Assembly: GCA_964571855.1 (NCBI GenBank)
Contig: CAZNDO010000012.1
Coordinates: 51,794 to 115,793, forward strand
Length of the DNA stretch: 64,000 nt
From: CAYYFX01 sp964571855
GTDB lineage: Bacteria > ARS69
Direction of reading: 5' to 3'
The notes below the pieces were generated by a model that was given only the letters and a program-made list of their open reading frames with translations, did no database searches and was not told the DNA's origin. How positions within the stretch are numbered: position 1 is the first letter of the stretch; each line of letters starts with the position of its first letter. Shown piece by piece: positions 1 to 8,773 of the stretch. The position numbers were made by a program, and so were the translations under genes.

Positions 1-1
1 G

Positions 2-529
2 GCCGTGGTGGCGGCGATGGCGCGTGCCTACCGCGAGACGGAAGGCATGCTCGGCGAGAAGCTGATGCGCGCGCTGGAGGCCGGGCAGGAGGCCGGCGGG
101 GACTCGCGCGGCATGCAGTCCGCCGCCCTCCTCGTGGTGAAGGCGGGCGCCGGCTACGCGGGCTTCGACGACCGCTATTGCGACCTGCGGGTGGACGACC
201 ACGCCACGCCCATCGCGGAGCTTCGCCGCATCTTCGATCTGTGGAAGGTGCAGGCGCTGATCCAGGAAGGCTACCGGCTCGTGGAGGGAGGGCGCTTCGA
301 CGGCGCGCTGGACGCCGGGCGGCAGGCGGTGGCGCTGGACGCCACCGGGGAATCGCACTACCACCTGGCGTGCTATCTCAGCCGCGCGGGGAAGCCGGCG
401 GAGGCGATGGCCACGCTGGTCGAGGCCGTGCAGCGCGACGCCGCGCTCGGCCCGCGCGCCGCCGGGGATCCGGACTTCACGCCGTTGCGGGAGGATCCCG
501 CGTTCCGCGCGCTCACCGCGCCGAAGTAG
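2..529 (+). CDS. DUF1028 family protein with C-terminal TPR-like region, 5' truncated
   Basis: The frame is open to the window edge, so the start lies outside. The visible first ~85 residues match the end of DUF1028 proteins, an Ntn-hydrolase-like family of unknown role: VVAAMARAY, then AGGDSRGMQSAAL, then a DLRVDDHATPIAELRR stretch. After this, residues ~75-174 form helical repeats (two TPR-like units around EGGRFDGALDAGRQAVAL and SRAGKPAEAMATLVEAV) and a DPDFTPLREDPAFRAL ending that is common in TPR proteins with aspartyl-proline caps. The gene converges on the sugar dehydrogenase with only 6 bp between stops. The family match is by recognised motif order; the function of DUF1028 is not known to me. 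Confidence 0.75.
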   Translation, partial: AVVAAMARAYRETEGMLGEKLMRALEAGQEAGGDSRGMQSAALLVVKAGAGYAGFDDRYCDLRVDDHATPIAELRRIFDLWKVQALIQEGYRLVEGGRFDGALDAGRQAVALDATGESHYHLACYLSRAGKPAEAMATLVEAVQRDAALGPRAAGDPDFTPLREDPAFRALTAPK

Positions 530-535
530 CGCGCG

Positions 536-2029
<1,494 letters not shown>

Positions 2030-2221
2030 GGACACCTCGCTGACATGCCGGAAGAAGCCGCCGGGTCGCCCGATCAAGGTAGCACACCCGGACCGCGCGC
2101 TTCCGCTCCCGCCGTCTCGAGGCCCGCGCGGCAGGGGCGGCCGGATTCGCCCCGTGTGCCCTTGTCGGGGCCGGGAGGGGGAATCATCATGCCGCAAGCG
2201 GCCGGGGCCGCAGGAGGACGC

Positions 2222-3751
2222 ATGATCCAGGAAGCCAGGCGCGATCCGGCCGGCGGTCGCGGCCCGCAGTCCCCCGCGTACGTCCAGACGCTCGCCTTCT
2301 TCTCCGGCATGTCCATCATGGCGGTGGAGCTGTGCGCGTCCCGCCTCGTGGCGCCGTTCTTCGGCACCTCCACCTTCGTTTGGACGAACATCATCGGCGT
2401 CATCATGGTGGCGCTGTCGGTGGGGTACATGGTCGGGGGCCGGCTGGCGGACCGGCACGCGGACCTGGACTTCCTGCTGAAGCTCCTGCTCGCGGCCTGC
2501 GCCTACCTGCTCGTCCTGCCGTTCGCCGCGCCGCCCGTGCTGCGCTGGCTGACCGGCGCGCTGGTGGGGTTGCAGTCCTCGTTCTCGTTCCTGTTCGCGG
2601 GGTCGCTCGCCGGCATCCTGCTGCTCTTCGCCCCGCCGATCGTGCTGCTGGGCATGACCAGCCCCTTCCTCGTGCGCGTGCTCGCGCGGCACGACCGCGT
2701 CGGCGCGTCCGCCGGGCGCATCTTCGGCATCTCCACGATCGGCAGCGTGCTTGGGACGTTCCTGCCGGTGCTGGTCTTCATCCCCGCGGTGGGGACGGGA
2801 CGGACGATCCTGATCTTCGCGGGCGCCCTGTTCGCGGTGGCGGCGTTCGGGCTGCGGCGGCGCGGCGCCGCGGGCGTCGCGGCCGCGGCCGTAGTGCCGT
2901 TCCTCGTGCCGATCCCCGAGGCGCGGCGAACGCCGGGACTCGTGTGGGCGGGGGAGTCCGCCTACCAGTACATCGAGGTCTTCGACCGCGGGACCATGCG
3001 CTTCCTCAGCTACAACGACGGCGCGGGCTTCCAGACCGTGGCCAACAAGGCCGGCCCGTTCACGGGGCTGTACTACGACTACTACGCGCTGCTGCCGCTG
3101 TTCCTGCGGCGGACCGAGGGCAGCGCGCTCCTGCTCGGGCTCGGCGGCGGGGTCATCGCGAACCAGTACCGCTACTTCCACCCGGGCATCGCCATGGACG
3201 CGGTGGAGATCGACCCGGAGGTCATCCGCGTGGCGCGCGAGCACTTCGCCCTGACCGACGCCACGCGCACGTTCGACCAGGACGGCCGGGTCTTCGCGAA
3301 CCGCTCGCGGGACCGGTACGACATCGTGATCATCGACGCGTACACGCAGCAGATCTACGTGCCGTTCCATATGACCACGCGGGAGTTCTTCCGCACCGTG
3401 AAGGACCGGCTGACGGACGGCGGCCTCGTGGCGATGAACGTGTCGTCCGCGCGCGACGATGCGCCGCTGATGAGCGCCATCGATGCCACGCTGCGCACCG
3501 TCTTCGCGCACGTCTACCGGCTGCACATCCCGGGCTCCTACGACAACGTCGTCCTCGCGTCGGAGCGGCCGGTGGACTTCGCGCTCCCCGCGGGCGAGCA
3601 CGGCGACGTGCTGGCCCGTCTGGCGGAGCGGTGTCGCCGGGGCTTCGCGGAGGTGCCGGCCGGCACGGGCGTCCGCCCGCTCACGGACGATCGCGCCCCC
3701 GTGGAGCACATGGTGGACTGGGAGTTGCTGGAGCGACGCCGCGCGCCCTAG
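2222..3751 (+). CDS. membrane-embedded spermidine synthase-like protein
   Basis: A 509-aa two-part protein. Residues ~20-235 carry about seven hydrophobic segments (for example IIGVIMVALSVGYMVGG and GILLLFAPPIVLLGM) typical of the fused, MFS-like spermidine synthase relatives. Residues ~235-480 form a Rossmann methyltransferase-like fold: LLLGLGGGVIANQYR, VEIDPEVIRVAREHF and DIVIIDAYTQQIYVPFHMTTREFF. In this family the aminopropyltransferase activity is often unproven, so polyamine synthesis is only a possibility. The ATG at 2222 follows AGGAGG closely; an ATG at 2189 behind GGGAGG is a reasonable alternative. It is divergent from the sugar dehydrogenase. Confidence 0.8.
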   Translation: MIQEARRDPAGGRGPQSPAYVQTLAFFSGMSIMAVELCASRLVAPFFGTSTFVWTNIIGVIMVALSVGYMVGGRLADRHADLDFLLKLLLAACAYLLVLPFAAPPVLRWLTGALVGLQSSFSFLFAGSLAGILLLFAPPIVLLGMTSPFLVRVLARHDRVGASAGRIFGISTIGSVLGTFLPVLVFIPAVGTGRTILIFAGALFAVAAFGLRRRGAAGVAAAAVVPFLVPIPEARRTPGLVWAGESAYQYIEVFDRGTMRFLSYNDGAGFQTVANKAGPFTGLYYDYYALLPLFLRRTEGSALLLGLGGGVIANQYRYFHPGIAMDAVEIDPEVIRVAREHFALTDATRTFDQDGRVFANRSRDRYDIVIIDAYTQQIYVPFHMTTREFFRTVKDRLTDGGLVAMNVSSARDDAPLMSAIDATLRTVFAHVYRLHIPGSYDNVVLASERPVDFALPAGEHGDVLARLAERCRRGFAEVPAGTGVRPLTDDRAPVEHMVDWELLERRRAP

Positions 3752-3840
3752 AGCGGGCGGCGAGACGTTGGCGACGGGGCCTCGAGGCAACGGGCCGCAG
3801 CACGGCAGCCCGGAACGGGGGGGGCGTCGCGTGTCGCCGG

Positions 3841-5568
3841 CTACCGCGCGGGGTTCTCCAGCACCACGTGCCGCACCCACACGCCGGTCACGTCGTCCTC
3901 GCGGCCGCCGAGCGCACGGTACCGCTCGATCACGCGCTCCGCGGACGCGGACGGCACCTCGCTCAACCCGCCGGCCCCGCGCAGCCGCGCCTGCGACGCT
4001 TCGCCGAGCGCGGCGTATTGCACCGGGCGGTCCGGCGACGGCGCCGGGAGCGCCGCGAGATCCGACTCCAGCTCCGCCACGGGCTCCGGGCTCACCACGA
4101 TGAGGAAGTGCTCGCGCCCGCCCGCGCTCGTGACCGTCCACGCGTTCTCGCGTCCGCCCATCGTTCCGGGCAGCACGAGGGAGGAGTCCGGCGGCAGCGG
4201 GTTCCGCAGGTCGAACGCGGGCTGCGGGAAGAGCAGGTAGGCCTCGCCGCGCTCGTCCTCGTTGATCACGTAGGCGTACACGGCGCGCGTGGCGTGCAGT
4301 TCCAGGGACAGCCGGTCCCCCGGCTCCACGCGATCGCCGTTCGCCAGGCGCACCGAGCCGCCGTCCGTGCGCAGCACGAGGGCGGCCTCCACGCCGTAGG
4401 CCGCGAGCGCCGGCGCGGCGGGCGGCGGCGGCGCGAACGGGCGCCACGGGCCGCGCGCGGCAAGCACCGCGAGGAGAGCGAACGCCGCGATGACGGCCGC
4501 CGTGCGCACCCACACCGAAGGCGGCGCTACCGCGCGCGGGCGCGGCCCCGTGCCGCTCGCCGCCGCGGCGCGCAGCGCATCCGCCAGATCGGCCGCGCGC
4601 GCGAAGCGATCGGCGCGCTGGGGCAGCGTGGCGCGGTCCACCACGGCGGCCAGCGCCGCGGGGATCTCCGGCCGCTCGTCCCGCACGGGCGCCACGCCCT
4701 GCGCGGCGCGCACCTTGAGCTCCGCGAGGTCCTCCGCGTTCTCGAACGCATGCCGCCCCACGAGCGCGAAGCGCACGAGCATGCCCAGCGCGTAGAGATC
4801 GGTGCGCTCGTCCGCCGCGCCGCCGGCCAGCAGTTCGGGCGCCATGTACAGGGGCGTCCCCGACGGGCGCAACGACGGGCCGGCCGCATCCTCCAGCGTG
4901 GTGCCCAGGCCGAAGTCCGCCAGCACCCAACGGCCCTCGGCGTCCCGCACGACGTTCGCCGGCTTCACGTCCCGGTGCACGAGCCCCGCCTCGTGGACCG
5001 CGGCGAGCGCGCCCGCGAGATCCGCGCCCAGCCTTGCCGCGTCCGCCGGGGCAAGCGGCCCGTGCACGCGCACGTGCCTCTCCAGCGACGTCCCGCTGGC
5101 GAGCTGCATCCAGAGCCCCACGCGCCCGTCGCGCACCTCCAGCCCGTGCACCGTGACCACGTTCGGATGGCGCACCCGCGCGGCGGCGCGGCCTTCGCGA
5201 AGGAGCGGCGAGTCGTCCAGGGATGCGGCGTCGTCCCGCAGGAGCTTCAGCGCCACCTCGCGGCGCAGCGCGGGATCCCAGGCGCGCCAGACGTCGCCGC
5301 GCGCGCCCGTGCCCAGGTGCTCCAGCAGGATGAGGCTGCCCCAGCGCGCGGGCTCGGCGCCGCCGGCCAGCGGCCGCGCCGGCTTCGGATCGCGCACGAG
5401 GTCCTTGTGGAACGCGGCGATGCGCGCCACCTCGCGCAGGCTCTCGACGCGGCGCCGCTCGTCGCCGCCGGAGGACGCGAGCGCGCCGTCCCAGTCCACG
5501 GCGCTCTCGTCGCAGACGGACTGCAGCAGCCTCTCGATCGCATCGGTCGCCCGCGGGTCAGCGCTCAT
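3841..5568 (-). CDS. serine/threonine protein kinase with single TM and DUF4384-like domain
   Basis: A 575-aa kinase. The catalytic domain (~residues 80-345) has VALKLL (ATP lysine), HRDVKPANV (catalytic loop), ADFGLG (metal aspartate) and GTPLYMAPELL (APE), so all main kinase residues are present. The glycine loop is weak (LGTGARGDVW). One TM segment (~353-375, VRTAAVIAAFALLAVLAA) separates it from a ~130-residue C-terminal region. That region resembles DUF4384: GDRLSLELHATRAVYAYVI, EAYLLFPQPAF, NPLPPDSSLVLPG, REHFLIVVS. The domain is thus expected outside the membrane as a sensor. The start overlaps the end of the ECF sigma gene by 11 bp, so the two are translationally coupled. Confidence 0.9.
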   Translation of the reverse strand: MSADPRATDAIERLLQSVCDESAVDWDGALASSGGDERRRVESLREVARIAAFHKDLVRDPKPARPLAGGAEPARWGSLILLEHLGTGARGDVWRAWDPALRREVALKLLRDDAASLDDSPLLREGRAAARVRHPNVVTVHGLEVRDGRVGLWMQLASGTSLERHVRVHGPLAPADAARLGADLAGALAAVHEAGLVHRDVKPANVVRDAEGRWVLADFGLGTTLEDAAGPSLRPSGTPLYMAPELLAGGAADERTDLYALGMLVRFALVGRHAFENAEDLAELKVRAAQGVAPVRDERPEIPAALAAVVDRATLPQRADRFARAADLADALRAAAASGTGPRPRAVAPPSVWVRTAAVIAAFALLAVLAARGPWRPFAPPPPAAPALAAYGVEAALVLRTDGGSVRLANGDRVEPGDRLSLELHATRAVYAYVINEDERGEAYLLFPQPAFDLRNPLPPDSSLVLPGTMGGRENAWTVTSAGGREHFLIVVSPEPVAELESDLAALPAPSPDRPVQYAALGEASQARLRGAGGLSEVPSASAERVIERYRALGGREDDVTGVWVRHVVLENPAR

Positions 5569-6157
5569 GGCCCATTCCCTCCGCGAGCCGGGCCAGCGCG
5601 CGCTGCACCGCCATGCGCGCCGCGTCCCGGGTCGGCTTGCCCGTCATCGCCGCGATCTCGTCGAACTCGAAGTGGAGCTCGAGCCTGAGATGCAGCACTT
5701 CCTGGTCGGCGGCCGAGAGGGCGGCCATGGCGCGCTCGTACCGCGCCAGCACGTCCGCCCCGATGGCTTCCTCCAGGGGCGAGGGGACGGCGTCCGGCAG
5801 ATCCTCGGGCACCTCGCCGGGGCCCGGCCGCCGCGCCGCCCACCGCACCTGATCCCGGATACGGTTGAGGATGGCCTGCCGAACGTAGGCCTGGAACCCG
5901 CCCGGCCCCCGGACCTCCACCCGGTCCAGCCCGGTGAAGGTCCGGAGCAGGGCGTCCTGCACCAGATCCTCGGTGTCCAGGAGGGAGCGGGCGTACCGGG
6001 GGAGCCGCCCGGAGGCCCAGCGGCGCAGCCGGGGCACGAACCGGGAGAAGAGTTCGTCCCGCGCCCGGGCATCCCCGGCCTTGGCGGCGTGGAGCAGGTC
6101 CTGGGTGGCGGCCAGGGGAGGGCCGCCGGGCGCCGGAGCGGTCTCGTCGACGGCCAT
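5558..6157 (-). CDS. ECF-type RNA polymerase sigma factor
   Basis: A 199-aa protein. Region 2 is visible as LLHAAKAGDARARDELFSRF and LLDTEDLVQDALLRTFTGL (~residues 20-80). Region 4 is ALSAADQEVLHLRLEL followed by a helix-turn-helix-like FDEIAAMTGKP stretch (~140-185). The start at 6157 is set by AGGAG six bases upstream; the longer upstream reading adds an unlikely proline-rich extension. The downstream coupled gene is a membrane Ser/Thr kinase rather than a classical anti-sigma factor, which suggests phosphorylation-linked control of the sigma factor (inference). Confidence 0.9.
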   Translation of the reverse strand: MAVDETAPAPGGPPLAATQDLLHAAKAGDARARDELFSRFVPRLRRWASGRLPRYARSLLDTEDLVQDALLRTFTGLDRVEVRGPGGFQAYVRQAILNRIRDQVRWAARRPGPGEVPEDLPDAVPSPLEEAIGADVLARYERAMAALSAADQEVLHLRLELHFEFDEIAAMTGKPTRDAARMAVQRALARLAEGMGHER

Positions 6158-6184
6158 GCCGGATCTCCTGCCGGGGAGGCGCGC

Positions 6185-6213
6185 AGTATAGGCGAACGGG
6201 GCCCCGGCGCCAG
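6185..6213 (-). promoter_or_regulatory. putative promoter of the sigma factor/kinase operon
   Basis: On the minus strand a -10-like TATACT (6190-6185) is preceded by 17 bp and a weak -35 CTGGCG (6213-6208). The predicted start site lies about 20 nt upstream of the sigma factor ATG and leaves room for its AGGAG. Confidence 0.4.
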
Positions 6214-6243
6214 CGGGGAGGCGGCCCCGGACGAGGCGGCAGG

Positions 6244-6273
6244 TTGTACGGGCCGCCCGGATGGTGCCATAGT
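6244..6273 (+). promoter_or_regulatory. putative promoter of the first beta-helix gene
   Basis: TTGTAC (6244-6249), 18 bp, CATAGT (6268-6273). The predicted transcript starts about 27 nt before the TTG start codon at 6307. It is back-to-back with the sigma factor promoter. Confidence 0.35.
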
Positions 6274-6306
6274 GGAACCTGTTCCTCGCCCGCGGGGGAG
6301 GCCACC

Positions 6307-7527
6307 TTGCGCTCCCGTGCAACCCTCGTTGCTTTGCTGATCGCCGCCGGGGCGGCTCATGCCTCGCCGCGCAGCATCGTCGTCTTCCCCGACGGCAGCG
6401 GCCAGTACCCCACCATCCAGGAGGCCGTGGACGCGGCCACGACCGGGACGGAGATCCTCCTCGCGGACGGGACGTTCCGCGGGGAGGGGAACGCTATCGT
6501 CGACTACAAGGGGAAGGCGGTCACCATCCGCTCCCTGTCCGGCAACCGATCCGCGTGCGTCATCGAGGGACACTCCGCGGACCGGGAGTGCGGGGGCGCG
6601 GTGCTCTTCGTCACGGGTGAAGGTCCGTTCTCGGTGCTGGCGGACGTCACCATCCGCCAGGCCGGCGCCTGGTCCTCGTACGGTTGCTTCCCGCGTGGCC
6701 AGGGCGCGATCTCCTGCTGGGATTCCTCGCCGACCATCCGCAACGTGCAGTGCATCGACGGCTTCGGCGGGATCGAGATCCGCGATGGCGCGTCGCCCCG
6801 CCTGGAGGACGTGCGCGTGGCCGCCTCGAGCGCGCCGGGCATGATCATCGAGGCGTCGGCGCCGGTCCTCGTGGGATGCGTCGTCGAGGCGAACACGTCG
6901 CCCGGGTCCTGGGGAGGCGGCACGGGCGGCGTCGCCCTGTTCCAATCGGGGGCCACGCTCGAGCGCTGCCGCATCGAGGGCAACGGCGGCTCACCCTGGA
7001 ACACGGTCGGGGGCGTCCACATCGGCGGCGGGTCTCCCACGCTGCGGGAGTGCGTGATCGTGAACAACGCCGGAACGCAGACCGGCGCGGTGAACGTGAC
7101 GGGCCTGGCTTCCGTGCGGCTCGAGGCGTGCACGATCTCCCGCTGCACCGGGGATGCGGGCGGGATGAGGATCGCCTCCGGGGCGTCGGCCGAACTCGTG
7201 CGCACCATCCTGTGGGGCAACTGCGGCACCGCGTGGGACGAGGCGCAGCTGGACGGCGGCGCCCTGCTCACGGCGACCTGCGCGGACATCCGCGCCGCCG
7301 GGGTCGGCGGCAGCGGGGCGTACCTGCCGGACGCGGACACCATCGACAACGCCCCCATGTTCTGCGGGCCGCACCTGTGTGGCCTGAACACGGGCGGCTG
7401 GTACGCCGTGGACGAGGACTCCGAGGCGATCACGGCCGCGTGCGGCCCGATCGGGGCGCTGGCGTCGGAGTGCGACATCGGCGTGGAGGCGGTGAGCTGG
7501 GGGCGGCTGAAAGCGCTGTACCGGTAG
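6307..7527 (+). CDS. secreted right-handed parallel beta-helix protein (copy 1)
   Basis: A 406-aa protein read from TTG at 6307, which follows GGGGGAGG and yields a clean signal peptide (MRSRATLVALLIAAGAAHA). The mature part begins with the DUF1565/pectate-lyase-like entry DGSGQYPTIQEAVDAA...GTEILLADGTF. It continues as short beta-helix rungs (SPTIRNVQCIDGFGGIEI, SPRLEDVRV, GATLERCRIEGNGG, SPTLRECVIVNNAG). The end has paired cysteines (MFCGPHLCGLN, ITAACGPIGALASECDIG) and the tail VEAVSWGRLKALYR. That tail is shared almost exactly with the next gene and is probably a surface-sorting signal. Substrate or ligand is unknown. Confidence 0.85.
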   Translation: MRSRATLVALLIAAGAAHASPRSIVVFPDGSGQYPTIQEAVDAATTGTEILLADGTFRGEGNAIVDYKGKAVTIRSLSGNRSACVIEGHSADRECGGAVLFVTGEGPFSVLADVTIRQAGAWSSYGCFPRGQGAISCWDSSPTIRNVQCIDGFGGIEIRDGASPRLEDVRVAASSAPGMIIEASAPVLVGCVVEANTSPGSWGGGTGGVALFQSGATLERCRIEGNGGSPWNTVGGVHIGGGSPTLRECVIVNNAGTQTGAVNVTGLASVRLEACTISRCTGDAGGMRIASGASAELVRTILWGNCGTAWDEAQLDGGALLTATCADIRAAGVGGSGAYLPDADTIDNAPMFCGPHLCGLNTGGWYAVDEDSEAITAACGPIGALASECDIGVEAVSWGRLKALYR

Positions 7528-7608
7528 CCCGCGCCCCGTCGTGCTTCCATCGTCCGTGCGGCCGGCGCTATCCTGGGGGTCGACCCTCCCGGGGAAGCTG
7601 AGGTAGCC

Positions 7609-8772
7609 GTGAACGGGCTCCGTCGATCCGGCCCACTCCTCGCGCTGGTGCTGACCGCTGCGCTCTCCCGTCCGGCCGCGGCCGAAAGCTATCTCGTCCT
7701 GCCGGACGGCAGCGGGGACTTCCCCACCATCCAGGCCGCCGTGGACTCCGTGGCCGACGGGGACGAGATCCTGCTCGGCAACGGGACCTTCACCGGGCCG
7801 CAGAACAGCGGCGTCTCGTACCAGGGCAAGGCCATCACCATCCGGTCGCAGTCCGGAGACCGTTCGGCGGTCACCATCGACTGCGAAGGGAACACCGGGT
7901 TCGTCTTCCGGAGCGGGGAGGGCCCGGGCTCCGTGCTGCGGGACCTGACGATCACGAACGCGAACGGCTACACGCCCGGCGCCATCTACAGCGAGGGCGC
8001 ATCGCCCCGGGTGCGGAACGTCGCGGTCCGGAGCTCCGGCGGGATCCGGCTCACCGGCGGCTCGCCGGAGCTGGACCACGTGCACTTCACGGAGTCCTAC
8101 GTGCCGATCCTGGTCATGGGCTCCGCGGTCACTCTGACCGGGTGCGTGCTCGAGATGAACACGATCATCGGCACCGGCGGGCACGGCACCCTCTCCCTGT
8201 CGGGGTCCAGTGCCGTGATCGACAGCTGCGTGATCCGCGGCAATATCGGGGATGCGGGCGGCGGTGTGGCGATCCGGAACTGCGCTCCCGTTCTCCGGAA
8301 TTGCATTGTCGTCAACAACTCCGGCGGCCACGCCGGTGGCGTCTACGTGTCGGACGGCTCTCCTGCCTTCGAGCGGTGCACGTTGAGCCGCAACATCGGG
8401 GTCACCGGCGGGATCTTCGCGACGAACGGCTCCACCCTGGTGTTGGAGCAGACCGTCGTGTGGGGCAACTGCGGCTTCTCGCGGGACGAGATCTCCCTGG
8501 AGCTCGGCAGCACCCTGAATGCCGCCTGCTCCGATCTCCGCCTTGCCGGCGTGGGTGGAGGGTCGGTGACGACGATGGACGTGATCGACTTCCCGCCCAT
8601 GTTCTGCGCCCCGCAACCGTGCGGACCGTCCGTCATCGCGGGCGCGTACGGCGTGGACGAGGAGTCGCACGTCATCCTCGCGGCCTGCGGGCAGATGGGA
8701 GCCCTGGCCGCGGACTGCGACATCGGGATCGAGGCCGTGAGCTGGGGGCGGCTGAAGGCGCTCTACCGCTAG
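7609..8772 (+). CDS. secreted right-handed parallel beta-helix protein (copy 2)
   Basis: A 387-aa paralogue of the preceding gene, starting at GTG with a signal peptide (MNGLRRSGPLLALVLTAALSRPAAA). The entry motif is DGSGDFPTIQAAVDSVADGDEILLGNGTF. Rungs follow (SPRVRNVAVRSSGGIRL, SPELDHVHF, SAVIDSCVIRGNIG, APVLRNCIVVNNSG, SPAFERCTLSRNIG). The ending MFCAPQPCGPS...ILAACGQMGALAADCDIG plus IEAVSWGRLKALYR mirrors copy 1. The two genes are a tandem duplication separated by 81 bp. No catalytic residues of pectate lyases are obvious, so a structural or adhesive surface role is as likely as an enzymatic one. Confidence 0.85.
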   Translation: MNGLRRSGPLLALVLTAALSRPAAAESYLVLPDGSGDFPTIQAAVDSVADGDEILLGNGTFTGPQNSGVSYQGKAITIRSQSGDRSAVTIDCEGNTGFVFRSGEGPGSVLRDLTITNANGYTPGAIYSEGASPRVRNVAVRSSGGIRLTGGSPELDHVHFTESYVPILVMGSAVTLTGCVLEMNTIIGTGGHGTLSLSGSSAVIDSCVIRGNIGDAGGGVAIRNCAPVLRNCIVVNNSGGHAGGVYVSDGSPAFERCTLSRNIGVTGGIFATNGSTLVLEQTVVWGNCGFSRDEISLELGSTLNAACSDLRLAGVGGGSVTTMDVIDFPPMFCAPQPCGPSVIAGAYGVDEESHVILAACGQMGALAADCDIGIEAVSWGRLKALYR

Positions 8773-8773
8773 C

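Noticed and set aside
2332..5688. A 1118-codon plus-strand frame
   Set aside because: It lies out of frame with the spermidine synthase-like gene and antisense to the kinase, with shadow-type composition.
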